Origin: Deltaproteobacteria bacterium
Lineage (GTDB): Bacteria > Desulfobacterota > Desulfuromonadia > Geobacterales > Pseudopelobacteraceae
DNA length: 64,000 nt
Assembly: GCA_019162745.1 (NCBI GenBank)
Contig: JAFLLC010000072.1
Coordinates: forward strand, 7,647-71,646
Direction: 5' to 3'
Shown here: positions 20,289-28,008 of the stretch, one piece after another
Numbering within the stretch: the stretch's first letter is position 1
Layout: every line of letters starts with the position of its first letter
Program-made: the position numbers and the translations under genes
The notes under the pieces: generated by a model
Told to the model about the DNA's origin: nothing
Database searches by the model: none
The model's input: only the letters and a program-made list of their open reading frames with translations

Positions 20289-21773
20289 TCAGTGCGACAA
20301 ACGGTCTTTAGCCGATTGTTGGTCGATATCAGAGAAGAAATCGTTTTGAGTTGATTCTCCCATCAATGAGATCCGCCGCTTCGTTCTCATGCTCGTTTGG
20401 GTGGCATCCTGCACATCCATTGAATCCGAGAAAAATCTGAATGTGTTCCGTCCGTTTTTTTTTGCTACATACATGGCTACATCCGCTTTTTTCATCAGCG
20501 TCTCAATCGTGGATCCATGTAGAGGATACACCGCTACGCCTATGCTGGTTGTCACATATGTTTGCTGCCCAAGGATATCGAACGGTTTTTGAAAAACGGC
20601 CAGAATCTTTTCAGTAAATGTGATGATGTCCTGTATCATATCGGCATCGTTGATGATAATAACAAATTCGTCACCGCCCAGGCGCCCCACGGTGTCATAC
20701 TGGCGCATGCATTTCTGTAGTCCAAGCGCCACCTTCTTCAGAAGAATGTCGCCTGACAGATGCCCCATCGTATCATTTATATTTTTGAAATTATCCAGGT
20801 CAAGCATCATCAGCGCGATCAGCGTATTATGGCGTTCATCGAAAGCGAACGCCTGCTTTAGTCGGTCAAAGAGCAGAACTCGATTAGGCAGGCCGGTCAG
20901 GTGGTCGTGGGTTGCTTTATACCGCAGCTGCTTTTCGACTCTCTGTCGTAAGGTGATTTCCTGGTTGAGTCCTCTGTTTTTATAATTGAGTTCTTTGTTT
21001 AAGGCACGTATTTCCTTCTCGGCCAACTTGAGTTCTGAAATATCGTTCAGTGAAACAATGCGGGTGTTACTGTCAGGGAATTTTCTGATATTAGTATAGA
21101 CAATTTTTGTATTTCCATTTTTGTCGACAAGTATTGATTCGAAATGATGCCGAGGCACGGAGGCGCTATCATCACCCTGTTGGAGTAGATCTTCCAGTTT
21201 AGAACGCTCACCGGGGTCAAAGAACTCAGTCCATTTTTCCAGATTTTCCACCGAGGCCTTGGAGCGCCCTGTCATGTTCTCGAATTGTTCATTCACCATA
21301 GTGATGGTAGAATTTTCATTCACCAGCATCATGGCACTGTCGCTCGCCTCAAATATCGTACGATACCGATTCTCACTGTCTTTCAGCTGCTTGTCCAGGT
21401 TGTGTTTGTATAAGGCTATTTCGATGGCATTCTGCAACTGGTAGATCTCATAAGGCTTGATAAGATAGGCATACGGATCGGTCTGCTTGGCGCGCTCAAA
21501 TACTTCATTGTCAGAATTTGCGGTTATATAAATAACGGGGATGTCCGTTTGGGCGTGAACTTTTTGCACAGCGGATATGCCGTCAATTTTACCGCCAAGG
21601 GTAATATCCATAAGAATGATGTCAGGCATGCTTTCCTTGACGTTTTCGATGACCTCTTCCCCGGTCCGAACCACTCCTGTAATACTGTATCCCATACGGA
21701 GCAGCGCTTGGTTTAAATGGCGAGCTGCAAGGGCATCGTCTTCTGCCAATAGTATTTTTGCACTGGTTGTCAT
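20289..21773 (-). CDS. Response regulator diguanylate cyclase (REC-PAS-GGDEF)
   Basis: 494 aa, soluble. Receiver 5-120 (LLAEDD, IILMDITLGG, YITANS, YLIKPY), PAS about 135-255 (FEASDSAMMLVNENSTI), then a GGDEF domain (about 295-455) with an intact RLGGDEF active site. An RxxD inhibitory site (RQYD) sits exactly five residues ahead of it. An active, product-inhibited c-di-GMP synthase is therefore expected. The receiver suggests phosphorylation control; no cognate kinase is adjacent, but two orphan hybrid kinases lie within 12 kb. The Crp/Fnr gene follows 27 bp downstream on the same strand. c-di-GMP commonly promotes exopolysaccharide production, which fits the neighbourhood. Confidence 0.93.
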   Translation of the reverse strand: MTTSAKILLAEDDALAARHLNQALLRMGYSITGVVRTGEEVIENVKESMPDIILMDITLGGKIDGISAVQKVHAQTDIPVIYITANSDNEVFERAKQTDPYAYLIKPYEIYQLQNAIEIALYKHNLDKQLKDSENRYRTIFEASDSAMMLVNENSTITMVNEQFENMTGRSKASVENLEKWTEFFDPGERSKLEDLLQQGDDSASVPRHHFESILVDKNGNTKIVYTNIRKFPDSNTRIVSLNDISELKLAEKEIRALNKELNYKNRGLNQEITLRQRVEKQLRYKATHDHLTGLPNRVLLFDRLKQAFAFDERHNTLIALMMLDLDNFKNINDTMGHLSGDILLKKVALGLQKCMRQYDTVGRLGGDEFVIIINDADMIQDIITFTEKILAVFQKPFDILGQQTYVTTSIGVAVYPLHGSTIETLMKKADVAMYVAKKNGRNTFRFFSDSMDVQDATQTSMRTKRRISLMGESTQNDFFSDIDQQSAKDRLSH

Positions 21774-21894
21774 GCCCCACCTCCCGTTCTCCGTTTAAAC
21801 GCATGTCACGATATACTTTGTGAAGATTAACTGAAGGAGTACATCATAAAAGCGCAACGGATGTCCCGGTATGGTTCATGTCATGAAAGCGCTT

Positions 21895-21930
21895 TAAAAA
21901 ACAGCGGGGTGTTTTGCCCCGCTGTTATTA
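21895..21930 (-). terminator. Rho-independent terminator of the PEP-CTERM gene
   Basis: On the minus strand: stem ACAGCGGGG, loop CAAAACA, stem CCCCGCTGT, then a run of T (bases 21900-21896). The 9-bp GC-rich perfect stem lies about 20 bp after the stop codon. It is the clearest intrinsic terminator in the window. Confidence 0.9.
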
Positions 21931-21949
21931 GCCTATACATTTTAGGATA

Positions 21950-22453
21950 CTATGCAGCCCTGCGGCGCTTACCCCAGAAAGCCAGGCCGCTCAGGCCCGA
22001 TCCGAGGAGCAGGAGAGTGGCGGGTTCCGGCACTGGTGCGGTGTTGTTGCCATTGGGCAGATCTGCTATTGATCCAGTAAATTCATACTTTAGATCAAGG
22101 ATGTAATTACTCAGGTTCAACGGTCCGCCGGCGTCAATGGTAATATTTAAAGGATGACCATTCGGCAGGTAAGTAGCGAAAAAATTCGTGATGTCAAATC
22201 TGGTGGCAGTTAATTCGAGTGGACTAACATCAAGAAAACCGACACTGGCCCCATTTACTTTGACGTGATCATTACCCAGGGGATTAACGGCTGAAATACT
22301 CAGCAAAGCACTTGTTATATCAAAGTAATGGGGAATGTTGATGTTGAAGGATGCTGTCTCACCAGCCTCCCATTGAGTATAAGCTTCGGCGCTGCCAGTA
22401 GAGCCAAAAGCCATTAATCCCAAACATGCTGCGATTAAAATAAGCTTTTTCAT
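21950..22453 (-). CDS. PEP-CTERM sorting-domain protein
   Basis: 167-aa secreted protein. Signal peptide MKKLILIAACLGLMAFGSTGSAEA, a beta-rich middle with no family I recognise, and a textbook PEP-CTERM tail: VPEPATLLLLGSG, a hydrophobic helix, then GKRRRAA at the C-terminus. Exosortase is expected to cut at the PEP motif and anchor or release the protein at the surface; the exosortase is not in this window. The gene stands alone, ended by a strong terminator. It is preceded by a sigma-54 promoter 201 bp upstream and diverges from prsT. It is the only PEP-CTERM substrate seen here and a likely PrsR/RpoN target. The middle domain may bind ligands or carbohydrate (unproven). Confidence 0.93.
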   Translation of the reverse strand: MKKLILIAACLGLMAFGSTGSAEAYTQWEAGETASFNINIPHYFDITSALLSISAVNPLGNDHVKVNGASVGFLDVSPLELTATRFDITNFFATYLPNGHPLNITIDAGGPLNLSNYILDLKYEFTGSIADLPNGNNTAPVPEPATLLLLGSGLSGLAFWGKRRRAA

Positions 22454-22653
22454 GATTTATCTCCTTTTTAGATTCTAATTAGTTGTCTCATGATTGCTAA
22501 TCTGCATTAAAAAGCTGATTCACCACCTTTCATTGTAGTCTGACTCTCTTGCCAAAGAGAGAATGAGATCCTGGCGCCGCTGCAATAAATTATGTTTACT
22601 GAAATCTTCGCAGGCTTCAGAAAAAGACTTAATTGAGTATTGACAAGGTATAA

Positions 22654-22668
22654 GCATCAGGTGTGCCA
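22654..22668 (-). promoter_or_regulatory. Sigma-54 promoter of the PEP-CTERM gene
   Basis: On the minus strand TTGGCACACCTGATGCT: perfect -24 box, correct 5-bp spacer after TGGCAC, -12 box ATGC with one mismatch to TTGC. The coding start is about 200 bp downstream, giving a long leader. The adjacent PrsR-type regulation in this window makes this a likely PrsR/RpoN-controlled promoter. Confidence 0.75.
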
Positions 22669-22739
22669 AATCATAACCGTATGATTTTTATGGTTAAATT
22701 ATTATGAACAGGTTTTTATAGCATGATAAATGTAAGGTG

Positions 22740-22824
22740 GACCGACATGCCAGATAGCAATTCTTTACGACTGACGGCTTTCGATAGAGGTTAGGTGATG
22801 TTCCAAGACTGATTAACATCGGTC
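22740..22824. promoter_or_regulatory. Cluster of GACYGAY heptamers, candidate enhancer-binding sites
   Basis: GACCGAC (22740), GACTGAC (22769), GACTGAT (22807) and inverted ATCGGTC (22818-22824). The last two form an inverted repeat with a 4-bp centre. They sit 72-156 bp upstream of the sigma-54 -24 box, the usual distance for an NtrC-type activator. Assignment to PrsR is inference. Confidence 0.4.
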
Positions 22825-22971
22825 ATATTTTTTACCAGTTATTCTATCCGCATCAAATCCTGCCTCCAGACAAAGTCATGCCACTAAATATCATATAATC
22901 TAACATCCACATTGTAAGGCCAATGGACAGCAAATTGCTGTATTTACGCAATAAGTTGGCGTTAAGCGATA

Positions 22972-22987
22972 TGGCACACTGTGTGTT
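22972..22987 (+). promoter_or_regulatory. Sigma-54-like motif with altered -12 (TGGCACA-N4-GTGTT) upstream of prsT
   Basis: Perfect TGGCAC -24 box and correct spacing, but GTGT at the -12 position. It ends 75 bp before the prsT GTG start, and the heptamer cluster lies upstream of it. Activity is uncertain because the -12 GC is normally the most conserved part. Confidence 0.3.
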
Positions 22988-23061
22988 AACTCGTTTGGTA
23001 AAGAAATCACAATCAAGGATATGTCATGAGTGATTAAAAGAACATCCCGGAGGGTGCTGTT

Positions 23062-25707
23062 GTGTACAAAAGACCATTTATTCTGCTGACAATTATCCTC
23101 ATCAATTTTGGTTGTACCGGGAAAAGCAGCGAGGAACTGTATGCGGATGGAGTTAAGTCCCTTCGTGAAGGGAATTCAAACGGTGCGGTTGTGCTTTTCA
23201 GGAACGCTTTGGAGAAAAACCAGAACCACATTAACGCTCGTTACCAGTTGGCCAGGGCGTACCTATCGGAAGGGAAATATGAACTGGCTGAAAAGGAATT
23301 TCAGAAAGTAAAACGGCTGAATCCAGCTCAGGCCGGCATACAACTGGAACTGGCAAAACTTTACAACGGTCAGAGGAAACCGGATCTGGCTATCAGTCAG
23401 GCTGAGGAATACATGACATCTAAGCCCGATTCTGCTGACGCACTGGAGATTATCGGCATTGCGTACGGAATAAAAAATCTGCCGCAGACTGCGGAAACTT
23501 TTTTTATGCGCGCATTGCAGAAAGATCCTGAAAAACTGTCAGCCAAGCTTGAGCTGGCAGCACTTAAGGTAAGGCAGGGAAAAACGGAGCAGGCCAGAGT
23601 GTTGCTGGGAGATGTAATCAAGGATAATCCTCGGAATTCAAGGGCAAATTATCTCCTGGCTGATATTGAAATTGCACTCGGCAGGAAAGATGTGGCTCTT
23701 ATCCTTTTTAAAAAACTGGGGGAAATTAATCCTGCAGATCCTATTGCACCATACAAAGCTGGACTTCTGCATTTTGAGATGGAGCATTTAACCATCGCTG
23801 AAACAATTGCCGGGGAGCTTATCAAAAAGTTCCCGGCAAACTCAGAGGGCTATCGCTTGAAAGGTATGACCTCCTACCGTAAAAAAGATTATTTAGAGGC
23901 AATATCGGCTTTACAGAACGCAAATAAGCTCCAGCCGAGTGTGGTCGGCTATTATTTCCTGGGTCTTAGCCTCTTTGGCAAAGGAGATCTGGAAAGTGCC
24001 CTGAACCAATTCCGGCAGATTCTTGATCGAACTCCGAATTTCCATCAGGCAAGGCTGCTTACCGGTATGGTTCTACTGCAGCAGAAGCGATTTGATGATG
24101 CGATATCAGAGCTGACCAAACTACTTGAAGCGGATGATAAAAATCCTCAGGGGCATAATCTGCTCGGCAACGCATATATGGCAAAGGGTCAGTATGAAGA
24201 GGGAATGAAAGAGCTTGATATGGCGATAAAAATGGAACCCAGGCTTATCGACGCATACCTGAAGAAGGGGATATTTCACTTCAGTCAGGGAAAAACCGCA
24301 GAAGTTGAAGTCGATCTTAAGACGGCGATCCGTATTGCGCCAGAAATCCTCAACACCAGATTAATCTTGTCATCGTTCTATGAACACCAGAATGATCGTG
24401 CTAAAGCGCTCGCTACCCTCAACGAGGGTTTATCAGGTAAAAAATGCGATGCCGTTCTGTATTACGCTATGGCAAGGATCATGTTTGCAGATAAAAAGCC
24501 TAACGAGGCAATACACTATCTAAAAAAAGCAAAAGAATTTAATCCCGGGGCAGTTGCACCTCATGTCATTCTTGCCGGGTATTATACCGGTATTAGTGAT
24601 ACCGGCAGGGCATTGAATGAATATCAGGAAGTTTTACAGATTGAACCCGGCAATGTGAAGGCGATGCTGCAGATGGCTGCGCTTCTCAATTCGTCCAAAC
24701 GCGATAAGGAAGCCCTTGCATGGTACATGAGAGCCAAGGAGATCCGCGACCCTTTGGCCTATCTTGAATTTGCTCATTATTATGAAAAAAAAGGGAATAC
24801 AGAAAAAGCACTTTTAATTCTCGACGAGGCCGGTCGCTATATTCCGCGCTCTGCCGATATTATGGAGCAGAAAGTCCGATTGTATCTGAAAGCGGGACAG
24901 TATAAAGAGGCCCTTAAGACATGCGATGATATTGAGCCGATCTCGCCGGAACTTGCTATCTCCAGAAGAGTCTCAGTCTACACAACCATGAAAAAAATGC
25001 CGGAGGCCATAAAAGAGGCAGGGCGGGCCATTGCCCTCAAGCCGGACTCTTCGGATGGTTATAAGCTGCTTGCTTCTGTCTACCAGGGACAAAACAACAC
25101 GGGACTTGCCATAGAAACATTGAAAAAAGGGATACTCCGTGACGGTAATAATCCCAAGACTGCCCTTGCGCTGGCGGCACTGTATGCCAAGAGCGGTAAT
25201 CACTCATTGTCTCTGAAAACCTGTGACGACATTTTACGGAAGCAGCCCAATTACGCTCCAGCCTTTTTTACACAAGGAACAGTTCTGGAGGCAAAGGGGG
25301 ATAAAAAAGAAGCTATCAATAAATATCGCAAGGCCTTGGCACAATCCAGTAATTATGCCGCACCCCTTAATAATCTTGCCTACCTGTATCTTGATGGTTA
25401 TGGGACAAAAGAAGAAGCGCTCCACCTGGCTGAACGGGCAATTGCTCTTGAACCTGGAAACCCGGTAATCATGGATACTTTTGGATTTGCACTTCTAAAA
25501 AATAACCGTCATCAGGAAGCCCGCGAGTATCTGGAAAAGGCTTTGGCCCTTCTTCCCGGAGATCCAACTATCCGTTACCATATTTCTCTTCTCAATCATC
25601 ACTCAGTAGATAAAAAACAGGCTGTTGAACAGCTTAGGATACTTCCTCGTGCGGAGCGTTTTGCGGGGAGGTCGCAGGATAAGAAAATTCTGGCGGGACT
25701 CAACTGA
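23062..25707 (+). CDS. prsT: PEP-CTERM system TPR-repeat protein PrsT
   Basis: 881 aa, made almost wholly of about 20 tandem tetratricopeptide repeats (typical A..Y..G....A/...L pattern) after a signal-like N-terminus ending LINFGC. PrsT-family members are annotated as lipoproteins. Here the Cys is present, but the preceding residues (NFG) are a poor lipobox, so lipidation is uncertain. GTG start preceded by GGAGGG at 7 nt. PrsT is a hallmark of exosortase-A loci and is thought to scaffold the export or sorting machinery in the periplasm. It opens a long + strand run of closely spaced genes (next start 46 bp on). Divergent from the PEP-CTERM substrate gene. Confidence 0.9.
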   Translation: MYKRPFILLTIILINFGCTGKSSEELYADGVKSLREGNSNGAVVLFRNALEKNQNHINARYQLARAYLSEGKYELAEKEFQKVKRLNPAQAGIQLELAKLYNGQRKPDLAISQAEEYMTSKPDSADALEIIGIAYGIKNLPQTAETFFMRALQKDPEKLSAKLELAALKVRQGKTEQARVLLGDVIKDNPRNSRANYLLADIEIALGRKDVALILFKKLGEINPADPIAPYKAGLLHFEMEHLTIAETIAGELIKKFPANSEGYRLKGMTSYRKKDYLEAISALQNANKLQPSVVGYYFLGLSLFGKGDLESALNQFRQILDRTPNFHQARLLTGMVLLQQKRFDDAISELTKLLEADDKNPQGHNLLGNAYMAKGQYEEGMKELDMAIKMEPRLIDAYLKKGIFHFSQGKTAEVEVDLKTAIRIAPEILNTRLILSSFYEHQNDRAKALATLNEGLSGKKCDAVLYYAMARIMFADKKPNEAIHYLKKAKEFNPGAVAPHVILAGYYTGISDTGRALNEYQEVLQIEPGNVKAMLQMAALLNSSKRDKEALAWYMRAKEIRDPLAYLEFAHYYEKKGNTEKALLILDEAGRYIPRSADIMEQKVRLYLKAGQYKEALKTCDDIEPISPELAISRRVSVYTTMKKMPEAIKEAGRAIALKPDSSDGYKLLASVYQGQNNTGLAIETLKKGILRDGNNPKTALALAALYAKSGNHSLSLKTCDDILRKQPNYAPAFFTQGTVLEAKGDKKEAINKYRKALAQSSNYAAPLNNLAYLYLDGYGTKEEALHLAERAIALEPGNPVIMDTFGFALLKNNRHQEAREYLEKALALLPGDPTIRYHISLLNHHSVDKKQAVEQLRILPRAERFAGRSQDKKILAGLN

Positions 25708-25753
25708 CACGGGGGTATTTAGTTCTACTTACTGTGGTTCAAGGAGTATCGAA

Positions 25754-27121
25754 ATGGAACAGAATAAGAGGCTTGTTTTACTGATTGTCTGCGACATCAT
25801 AGCAGCCATTCTGGCCATACTGACAGCCATTTCAATCAAGCATATGAAGATTCCGGGCGTAGAGGAAATACAAACGTTTGGAGTCGTAAGGATAGTAGTC
25901 TTTACCGTAACCGTTGTTTTTCTGTCATTTCTGGTCGAAATCTATAAAAACCACCACGAATTGATTGCCAGGGATATAGCGGTCAAAATTGGGTCTTCGC
26001 TTGGTGTCTCATGCTTTGTCTTTTCCATTATCACCTATTCAAGCAATTTGGACGAATACGGCAGCGGTATCCAGGTGTCTGCAATTATCATCTTCGGAAT
26101 TCTTCAGTTTCTGTTTCATCTGATATATCGTAACTATGTTAAATATCAGGGGTTTGCAAGTCGTGTTGTGATTCTTGGTGTTGGGGCTACCGCCGGAAAT
26201 ATGGGGGCGCTCATACCGGAATCGGACGAAAACTATCTGCTCTCAGGTTACATCAGATGTTCTGACGAGTTATCCGAGATCCCGTCGGACTGGATTCTGG
26301 AAAACAGTGGCGGGATCTACGAAACGGTTAAGCGAGAAAAAGCAGACAAGATTGTGGTTTCGTTATCAGAACGGCGCGGTGTGTTTCCGCTCGGTGATGT
26401 CATGGCCTGCAAGCTGAATGGAGTCGAGGTGGTGGACGCTCCTTCGTTCTATGAACATATTACCGGCAAGCTGTTTCTGGAGGGCATTAACCCCAGCTGG
26501 ATTATCTTTTCCAATGGTTTCAACGTCAGTCAAGTACGCAAGATTCTCAAAAGGGTCGTGGATCTGCTTTGCGCAGGAGTTGGCATCATTCTGACGGTTC
26601 CCTTTCTGCCCATTGTCGCTTTGGCAATAAAGCTCGACTCTCCAGGACCGGTTTTTTACCGGCAGGAACGGGTTGGAGAGAAAGAAAGAAACTTCTTTCT
26701 CTACAAATTCAGGACGATGAAAGCAGATGCGGAAAATGGTACCGGTGCTGTATGGGCCCAAAAAAACGACTCACGGGTTACCCGGACAGGCGCTTTTTTC
26801 CGCAAATGCCGTATCGACGAACTACCTCAGTTTTTCAACATATTATGTGGGGAGATGAGCATGGTTGGCCCACGGCCGGAACGCCCGGAGTTTGTTACCA
26901 AGTTGAAGGAGATCATCCCCTATTATTCGGAACGCCACTTTGTAAAGCCGGGTGTAACCGGCTGGGCCCAGGTCAGATATCCCTACGGAGCCTCAGTGGA
27001 GGATGCTATGGAAAAGCTAAGATTCGACCTTTATTACATAAAGAACCTCTCATTGACGTTTGACTTTATGATTATTATGGAAACCATTCAGGTGGTTCTT
27101 TTCAGGAGAGGGTCCAGATAG
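25754..27121 (+). CDS. Exosortase-A-associated initiating sugar transferase (polyprenyl-P hexose-1-P transferase)
   Basis: 455 aa, with ATG at 25754 chosen for its AAGGAG; upstream in-frame codons overlap prsT. Four N-terminal TM helices (about 5-135), a nucleotide-binding-like middle, one more membrane helix (about 270-295) and the C-terminal bacterial sugar transferase domain: DSPGPVFYRQERVG, FLYKFRTMKADAE, RKCRIDELPQFFNIL, MSMVGPRPERPEF, KPGVTGWAQVRYPYG. It transfers a sugar-1-phosphate from a nucleotide sugar to undecaprenyl phosphate at the inner membrane, starting repeat-unit synthesis. The layout matches the TIGR03013-type enzyme of PEP-CTERM loci. The sugar is not predictable from sequence. 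Confidence 0.92.
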   Translation: MEQNKRLVLLIVCDIIAAILAILTAISIKHMKIPGVEEIQTFGVVRIVVFTVTVVFLSFLVEIYKNHHELIARDIAVKIGSSLGVSCFVFSIITYSSNLDEYGSGIQVSAIIIFGILQFLFHLIYRNYVKYQGFASRVVILGVGATAGNMGALIPESDENYLLSGYIRCSDELSEIPSDWILENSGGIYETVKREKADKIVVSLSERRGVFPLGDVMACKLNGVEVVDAPSFYEHITGKLFLEGINPSWIIFSNGFNVSQVRKILKRVVDLLCAGVGIILTVPFLPIVALAIKLDSPGPVFYRQERVGEKERNFFLYKFRTMKADAENGTGAVWAQKNDSRVTRTGAFFRKCRIDELPQFFNILCGEMSMVGPRPERPEFVTKLKEIIPYYSERHFVKPGVTGWAQVRYPYGASVEDAMEKLRFDLYYIKNLSLTFDFMIIMETIQVVLFRRGSR

Positions 27122-27176
27122 CGCCTTGTAGATATATGACTTAGTTTGGTTAAGCACACGAGTAAAGGAGAATGCG

Positions 27177-27980
27177 ATGAAAAAATGGCTGATAATGTTT
27201 CTTCTCGGAATAATGGCGTTGTCGCAACCATCTCAAGCCGCTGATTACGTAGTAGGAGAGGGAGACGTTCTTGATATCTTTGTCTGGGGCGTCAAGGAAC
27301 TGAATGTTTCTGTCAAAGTGAGACCGGACGGCAAGATTACCATTCCCGGAATAGGTGATGTAAAAGCATCCGGTTTTACACCGCCAGGACTGCAAAAGTT
27401 GCTCACTGAGAAACTCAAGGAGTTAGTGAAGAACCCCAATGTTACGGTGACGGTCAGGGATATAACCAACAGCAAGGTATATATCTTCGGCGGCGGGGTT
27501 AAATCGGTGGCATATGATCTCAACCGGAGCACTACACTTCTGCAATTGCTGTGTAATGTAGGCGATGTCAGGAGTGCCGACCTTAAAAGAGCGTACGTAC
27601 TTAGAAACGGGAAAAAGATCAAAGCTGATTTTCACAAGCTCTTCATTAACGGTGAAATCAGCGAGGATATGGTTATCGAATCTAGTGACTCAATCTATAT
27701 CCCGCTCCTTTTGGATAAGAGCGTCTATGTCCTTGGAGCAGTTAATAATCCTAAGTTTATTGAATATAGGGATGGAATGACTGTCATGCAGGCGATCCTT
27801 GAGGCTGGTGGATTCAGTAAGTTTGCCAAGCAGAATGATACGACCATCCTGCGAAATGAAGGCGGAAAAGAGGTAATTATACAGGTCAAGGCAAAGGATA
27901 TATTGAACGATGGTGATCTGAGCCAAAATTTTAAATTAAAGCCGAACGATTACGTCCTGGTAAAGGAAGGAATGTTTTAG
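27177..27980 (+). CDS. Polysaccharide export protein (Wza/OPX family), non-lipidated
   Basis: 267 aa. Signal peptide ending PSQAADY, then a poly-export domain (YVVGEGDVLDIFVWG, VRPDGKITIPGIGDV) and two SLBB-like segments (about 100-160 and 185-260). It would form or gate the periplasmic part of the outer-membrane exit path. Most Wza-type proteins carry a lipobox Cys; here no Cys lies near the signal peptide, and the only Cys is internal (LLCNVGD). It also lacks an obvious C-terminal amphipathic barrel helix, so it may rely on the separate outer-membrane barrel gene five genes downstream. AAAGGAG precedes the ATG. Confidence 0.9.
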   Translation: MKKWLIMFLLGIMALSQPSQAADYVVGEGDVLDIFVWGVKELNVSVKVRPDGKITIPGIGDVKASGFTPPGLQKLLTEKLKELVKNPNVTVTVRDITNSKVYIFGGGVKSVAYDLNRSTTLLQLLCNVGDVRSADLKRAYVLRNGKKIKADFHKLFINGEISEDMVIESSDSIYIPLLLDKSVYVLGAVNNPKFIEYRDGMTVMQAILEAGGFSKFAKQNDTTILRNEGGKEVIIQVKAKDILNDGDLSQNFKLKPNDYVLVKEGMF

Positions 27981-28008
27981 TTTTAAAATATGAATTGTGG
28001 GGTGACAT

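Larger units (their letters stand above)
22454..23061. other. 608-bp divergent regulatory region between the PEP-CTERM gene and prsT
   Basis: No gene seen. It contains a sigma-54 promoter for the minus-strand gene (22654-22668), an inverted repeat AACCGTA-N7-TATGGTT (22675-22695) just upstream of it, four GACYGAY heptamers (22740, 22769, 22807, and 22818 inverted), and a sigma-54-like motif facing prsT (22972-22987). Confidence 0.65.

Noticed and set aside
22640..22668. Rightward sigma-70 promoter from TTGACA at 22640
   Set aside because: No acceptable -10 at 16-18 bp; the leftward sigma-54 match is far better.
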